Shown here: one piece after another, positions 60,900-64,000 of the stretch
How the letters are laid out: every line of letters starts with the position of its first letter
Position numbering within the stretch: the stretch's first letter is position 1
NCBI GenBank assembly: GCA_022827045.1
Contig: JAJDTQ010000096.1
Span: 1-64,000 of the forward strand
Length of the DNA stretch: 64,000 nt
DNA from: Candidatus Binatia bacterium
Lineage (GTDB): Bacteria > Desulfobacterota_B > Binatia > UBA9968 > JAJDTQ01
Direction: 5' to 3'
Translations under genes and position numbers: made by a program
The notes under the pieces: model-generated
Database searches by the model: none
The model's input: the letters and a program-made list of their open reading frames with translations, nothing else
What the model was told of the DNA's origin: nothing

Positions 60900-62027
60900 A
60901 TGGCCAAGAATGGATTCAGGATACTCGACAGCGACATGCACATCATGGAACCCCCGGACCTGTGGGAAACGTACCTCGAGCCCGAGTTCAAGTCCCTTGC
61001 GCCGCGCGGAGTAACCAGCGAGAACGTTCGCGACCTGCGCATGCGCCATCCGGACGGACGCTTGTGGGGACTGCCCGACGTGCATGCCGGCAACGTGACC
61101 CAAGGCCACAACTTCGAGAAGAACCAGGGCATCTACGGCGACCACGCCGAACGGGGCTGGGTGGCCGAGGTCCAGTTGGAAGCCATGGACATCGAGGGGA
61201 TCGATGTCGCCGTCCTGTACCCCACGCGTGGACTCCAGGCGCTCAGCGAGCCGGATATGGATCCGCGCTTTGCCGCAGCGCTGGCGCGGGCGTACAACAA
61301 CTGGCTCTACGACTTCTGCCGCGCCGATCCCGTAAGGTTGCTGGGCGCTGGCATGCTTTCCCCCCTCGACGTGGACGAAGCCGTGGCCGAGGCCAGGAGG
61401 TGCGCCCGGGAACTCGGCTTCCGGGGGATCTTCATGCGCTCGAACCCGATCAACGGCCGCAACTTCCACGACAAATACTACGAGCCCCTGTGGAGCGAGC
61501 TCGAAGACCTTGGAATGCCTCTGGGCCTGCACGAGTCCTCGTCGTCGGGCGTGCGCCAGGTGGGAGATCAGTTCGAGCCCAACTTCATGCTGCGGCGGGT
61601 GTTCGCCCAGCCCGTGGAGCAGATGCTGGCCCTGGGCAGCATCTGCGCGGGCGGTGTGCTGGCCCGCCACCCGGACCTGAGGGTGGCGTTTCTCGAGGCC
61701 AACTGCGGCTGGCTGCCGTGGCTGCTCTGGCGCATGGACGAGGGATACGAAAGGGAGGCCGACGTGTGGTCTCCGGATCTCGCCATGCCGCCGAGCGAGT
61801 ATTTCAAGAAACAGTGCTTCGTCTCGGTGGAGCCGGACGAGGCCCCGGTGAAGTACGTCATCGACTACATGGGGAACGATCGCATCGTGTTCTCCACCGA
61901 CTATCCCCACGGCGACTCGAAGTTCCCCAACGCGGTGGAGAGCTTTCTGGAGCTTTCCACCATCAGCGAGGAAGACAAGCACAAGATCCTCTGGGACAAC
62001 TGCGCCGCCTACTACGCGCTGGACTAG
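60900..62027 (+). CDS. amidohydrolase family protein (Amidohydro_2)
   Basis: A 375-residue TIM-barrel enzyme of the ACMSD/resorcylate decarboxylase group. The metal-binding start is ILDSDMHIMEPPDLWE (DxH), the central barrel has GIFMRSNPINGRNFHD and LGLHESSSSG with a candidate metal His near residue 208, and the last metal Asp is in IVFSTDYPHGDSKFP near residue 340. Proteins with MHIMEPPDLWE are common in Actinobacteria and Deltaproteobacteria-like metagenomes and are mostly uncharacterised. GGAGG precedes the ATG. An MFS transporter follows, possibly importing or exporting its substrate. It is a distant paralogue of the gene at 2398-3426. Confidence 0.87.
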   Translation: MAKNGFRILDSDMHIMEPPDLWETYLEPEFKSLAPRGVTSENVRDLRMRHPDGRLWGLPDVHAGNVTQGHNFEKNQGIYGDHAERGWVAEVQLEAMDIEGIDVAVLYPTRGLQALSEPDMDPRFAAALARAYNNWLYDFCRADPVRLLGAGMLSPLDVDEAVAEARRCARELGFRGIFMRSNPINGRNFHDKYYEPLWSELEDLGMPLGLHESSSSGVRQVGDQFEPNFMLRRVFAQPVEQMLALGSICAGGVLARHPDLRVAFLEANCGWLPWLLWRMDEGYEREADVWSPDLAMPPSEYFKKQCFVSVEPDEAPVKYVIDYMGNDRIVFSTDYPHGDSKFPNAVESFLELSTISEEDKHKILWDNCAAYYALD

Positions 62028-62075
62028 CGTCGTAGCGAACTACCGTGCGAAGAATCTACGACGCACGACGGCGGG

Positions 62076-63230
62076 ATGGTTGACGGGCGGCCGGTCCGCG
62101 GGACGCTCTTCGCGGGAGCGCTCCTGTGGAACATGTGCAACGGCATGCTGTTCGTGCTCACGCCGCTCTTCGGCGTGACCCTGGGCCTGTCCGTGCTCGA
62201 CATCGGATCGCTGATCGGGCTTCCCTATCTCTTCACCATCGTCATGCGTTTCGTCGGCGGCGCCTTCGCGGACCGCTACGGCGAGCACCGCATGCTGCAG
62301 GCCTGCTACTCGCTCAATGTCCTGGCGGCCGTAGCCCTGTGGACGGCAAGCGGCTTTTTCTCGCTGATGTTGTCCAGCGCGTTGGCGAACCTGTCCCGCA
62401 GCATCTTCTGGGTCCCGGCCCAGTCCATGGCCAGTCAGCTTTCCAGCCGCAATCCCGGCAAGATGCTGGGCCAGTTGTCCGCAGCCAACTACACCGGCTC
62501 GTTGCTGGGGCTGTCCCTTGGCGGGATACTGGCCGGTTGGTTGGGCTACGCCGCCACCTTCGTCCTGGTGGCCGCGGCCTGCGTCGTCGGCATGCTGCTG
62601 GGGTTCGTCCTCCCGCCGATCCGCTCCAAGCCCGCGGGCCGGACGGTCTGGCAGGTTACCGTGGGAATGAGCCGGCGTCTGGTCGAGCGCCGCACATGGC
62701 TGCTGCTCTCCACCTCCTGCGCGGCCGCGGTGCCGTTCGGCATCACCCAGTCCATCTATCCGGTCTACATGAGCGGTCTCGGCTTTCCCGAAGGCTGGAT
62801 CAGCGTGTTGATCGCGGTCCGTTCCGTCGGCCCGGTGGTGATAGGTCTGGCCCTTGGATCCGAGATCACCATCGAGAGGGAGAAGGCGTTCTACGCCATC
62901 AGCATGGGAGGGCTGGGCTTGTGCATCCTCGCCAGCGCGTGGACCGGAGGATGGCTGCTGTTGGGTCTTTGGATCACCGGTCTGGGCCTTGCCGGCGCAG
63001 TGGCCGACTTGCTCAACCAGGTACAGGCGGTCGACCTGAGCCGGGCCAGCGACCGGTCCGCAGTCATGGCCGCTACCGGACTCGGCTGGAACATGGCGCC
63101 GATGGTCCTGCCGCTGGCTCTCGGCTGGGCCGCCAATGCATGGGGGTTCGGGCTCATGTTCCTCGCCGCCGGGTGTTTTTTCCTGATCGTGGCCGTGGGC
63201 ACGCCCGTGGTCTATCGGGTTTTACGTTAG
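62076..63230 (+). CDS. major facilitator superfamily (MFS) transporter
   Basis: A 384-residue protein with about 12 membrane helices. The loop 2-3 motif appears as GGAFADRYGEHRML near residue 65 (the usual GxLaDrxGrr), and the helices alternate with short loops, with a longer central cytoplasmic loop around residues 185-205. The substrate cannot be inferred. It begins 49 bases after the amidohydrolase gene and may be in the same unit. The ATG at 62076 has only a weak purine stretch (GGCGGG) before it. Confidence 0.88.
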   Translation: MVDGRPVRGTLFAGALLWNMCNGMLFVLTPLFGVTLGLSVLDIGSLIGLPYLFTIVMRFVGGAFADRYGEHRMLQACYSLNVLAAVALWTASGFFSLMLSSALANLSRSIFWVPAQSMASQLSSRNPGKMLGQLSAANYTGSLLGLSLGGILAGWLGYAATFVLVAAACVVGMLLGFVLPPIRSKPAGRTVWQVTVGMSRRLVERRTWLLLSTSCAAAVPFGITQSIYPVYMSGLGFPEGWISVLIAVRSVGPVVIGLALGSEITIEREKAFYAISMGGLGLCILASAWTGGWLLLGLWITGLGLAGAVADLLNQVQAVDLSRASDRSAVMAATGLGWNMAPMVLPLALGWAANAWGFGLMFLAAGCFFLIVAVGTPVVYRVLR

Positions 63231-63297
63231 TGAAGACTACTCGGACGGATTGGATATGGACTGTTGACGATTCGAGAACAATCCACAAAAAATCGGG

Positions 63298-63326
63298 TTG
63301 ACAGGGGCATGCGAGGCCAATATAAG
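63298..63326 (+). promoter_or_regulatory. strong sigma70-type promoter of the second RRM gene
   Basis: TTGACA (63298-63303), 17-base spacer, TATAAG (63321-63326). The expected start near 63333 leaves a leader of about 135 bases, long like those of cold-shock RNA-binding protein genes. Confidence 0.75.
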
Positions 63327-63466
63327 AGAGGCGGACGAGTGCGATGTCCTGAACCTGCCTTGTCAGAGACAGCGTAAGAACCCAGCCGACCGGAGTGTCG
63401 TGATCATCCCACGTTTGCTCTGCTCGTGTGCCTGTCTCGAGGCTGCAACCGAGGATGGAGGAGAGC

Positions 63467-63769
63467 ATGAACGAGAAGCTGTACGTGGGCGGTCTGCCGT
63501 ATTCGACAACCGAGGATCAGCTCCAGGAAGTGTTCGCGGCGCATGGAACCGTCGTTTCCGCTCGTGTCATCACGGACAAGTTCACCGGCCGCTCCCGGGG
63601 CTTCGGCTTCGTGGAGATGGCGTCCGGAGAAGAGGCACAAGCGGCCATCGATGCCTTGCACGATTCGGAGTTGGGAGGACGCAAGCTGACCGTGAGCGAG
63701 GCGCGCCCCCAGGAGCGGCGGGGCGGATTCGGGGGCGGTGGCGGCGGCGGCGGCAGGAATCGCTGGTAG
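63467..63769 (+). CDS. RRM RNA-binding protein with glycine-rich tail
   Basis: A 100-residue protein: an RRM (RNP2 LYVGGLPYST at residues 5-14, RNP1 RSRGFGFVEM near 41-50) and a C-terminal Arg/Gly-rich tail ending GGGGGRNRW. It resembles cyanobacterial Rbp and plant glycine-rich RNA-binding proteins and is likely an RNA chaperone, perhaps cold-induced. GGAGGAG about six bases before the ATG sets the start. It is more than 60 percent alike by eye to the RRM at 58176-58439 over the domain, which lacks the Gly tail. A long leader and a strong promoter precede it. It converges with rpiA, 13 bases apart. Confidence 0.95.
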   Translation: MNEKLYVGGLPYSTTEDQLQEVFAAHGTVVSARVITDKFTGRSRGFGFVEMASGEEAQAAIDALHDSELGGRKLTVSEARPQERRGGFGGGGGGGGRNRW

Positions 63770-63782
63770 CCGGGTTCCTCGA

Positions 63783-64000
63783 CTATAGGCGGCCGGGCTC
63801 GGCCCTTTCTTCCACCCTCCCGTCGGACTTGCCGATAATGATCCGGCTGGCGAGTCCGGCGAAGATGCCGCACTCCACGACGCCGCAGGTGGCGACGATC
63901 CGCCGTTCCAGCGCGGGCGGGTCCTCGATGGCGCCGAAGGAGCAGTCGAGGATATAGTTTCCGTTGTCGGTCAGGAAGGGGCCGTTGTCCGACGAGCGGA
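63783..64000 (-). CDS. rpiA: ribose-5-phosphate isomerase A, C-terminal part (cut by window edge)
   Basis: The last 71 codons and stop are present; the gene runs beyond base 64000. The visible part reads GPFLTDNGNYILDCSFGAIE (20 residues) near its start, then a helix with ERRIVATCGVVECGIFAGLASRIIIG in part, which is the RpiA C-terminal signature (TDNGN, GVVE-GLF-like). The enzyme interconverts ribose 5-phosphate and ribulose 5-phosphate. The tail of about 17 residues after IIIGK is charged and variable. The catalytic residues lie outside the window. Confidence 0.85.
   Translation of the reverse strand, partial: RSSDNGPFLTDNGNYILDCSFGAIEDPPALERRIVATCGVVECGIFAGLASRIIIGKSDGRVEERAEPGRL

Noticed and set aside
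63231..63466. A third small gene between the MFS transporter and the second RRM gene
   Set aside because: Short ORFs there have no ribosome binding site and overlap the strong promoter and leader of the RRM gene.

Overview
The window is GC-rich and densely coded, and its gene set is that of a Gram-negative bacterium with lipopolysaccharide: lpxD, lpxI, lpxB, lpxK, waaA, msbA, bamA, a Skp-like chaperone and lolC/lolD. LpxI in place of LpxH, a CarD-type RNA polymerase-binding protein, a complete SUF system headed by an IscR-like regulator, DUF1844, ComEC, and several amidohydrolase and molybdenum-hydroxylase genes suggest a free-living lineage from the old Deltaproteobacteria, Tectomicrobia, Methylomirabilota or Binatota region of the tree. 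This is inference from gene content; no marker here fixes the phylum.

Layout. 1-4.2 kb (minus strand): metF (cut by the left edge), a molybdenum hydroxylase large subunit, an amidohydrolase and a HAD phosphatase. 4.2-7.5 kb (plus): a CysQ/IMPase-like phosphatase, a small Cys4 protein, two Rieske proteins split by a TA-flanked MITE-like element, a HIT protein and efp. 7.5-11.2 kb: coaE (minus), a sugar aminotransferase and a long-chain acyl-CoA synthetase. 11.2-16 kb: tRNA-Cys, an unusual ferredoxin-membrane fusion protein, rimI, carD, ispD, tRNA-Glu and cysK. 16-25.8 kb: DUF1844, an HtrA protease, a class A PBP, a TPR lipoprotein, tsaD, rsmA, mutM, a gamma-carbonic-anhydrase-like protein and lhgO. 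26-35.5 kb: uvrB-uvrC, comEC without its nuclease-like domain, hisS-aspS and def. 35.5-43.5 kb: iscR-like-sufBCDSUT, then lysS. 43.5-58 kb: lolC-lolD, then bamA-skp-lpxD-fabZ-lpxI-Gfo/Idh-lpxB-msbA-waaA-lpxK-Kdo kinase. 58-64 kb: two RRM proteins flanking an SsnA-type deaminase, infA, DUF423, a second amidohydrolase and an MFS transporter, ending in rpiA (cut by the right edge).

The largest functional unit is the 43.5-58 kb outer-membrane locus, covering lipoprotein release, beta-barrel assembly, lipid A synthesis and flipping, and Kdo transfer and phosphorylation. lpxA is absent from its usual place after fabZ, and a Gfo/Idh oxidoreductase sits between lpxI and lpxB. Together with the DegT aminotransferase at 8.2 kb this raises the possibility of a 2,3-diamino lipid A. 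The SUF operon would supply Fe-S clusters to the Rieske and ferredoxin proteins.

Regulatory layout is notable. Three genes have a -10 element 6-8 bases before the ATG and no usable Shine-Dalgarno sequence, so they may be leaderless. Three intrinsic terminator-like hairpins end only 11-21 bases before the next start codon, and may act as attenuators. Palindromic REP-like repeats occupy many gaps, in one case covering the comEC start. No CRISPR array, prophage or complete insertion sequence was seen, and no gap exceeds about 300 bases without a gene.
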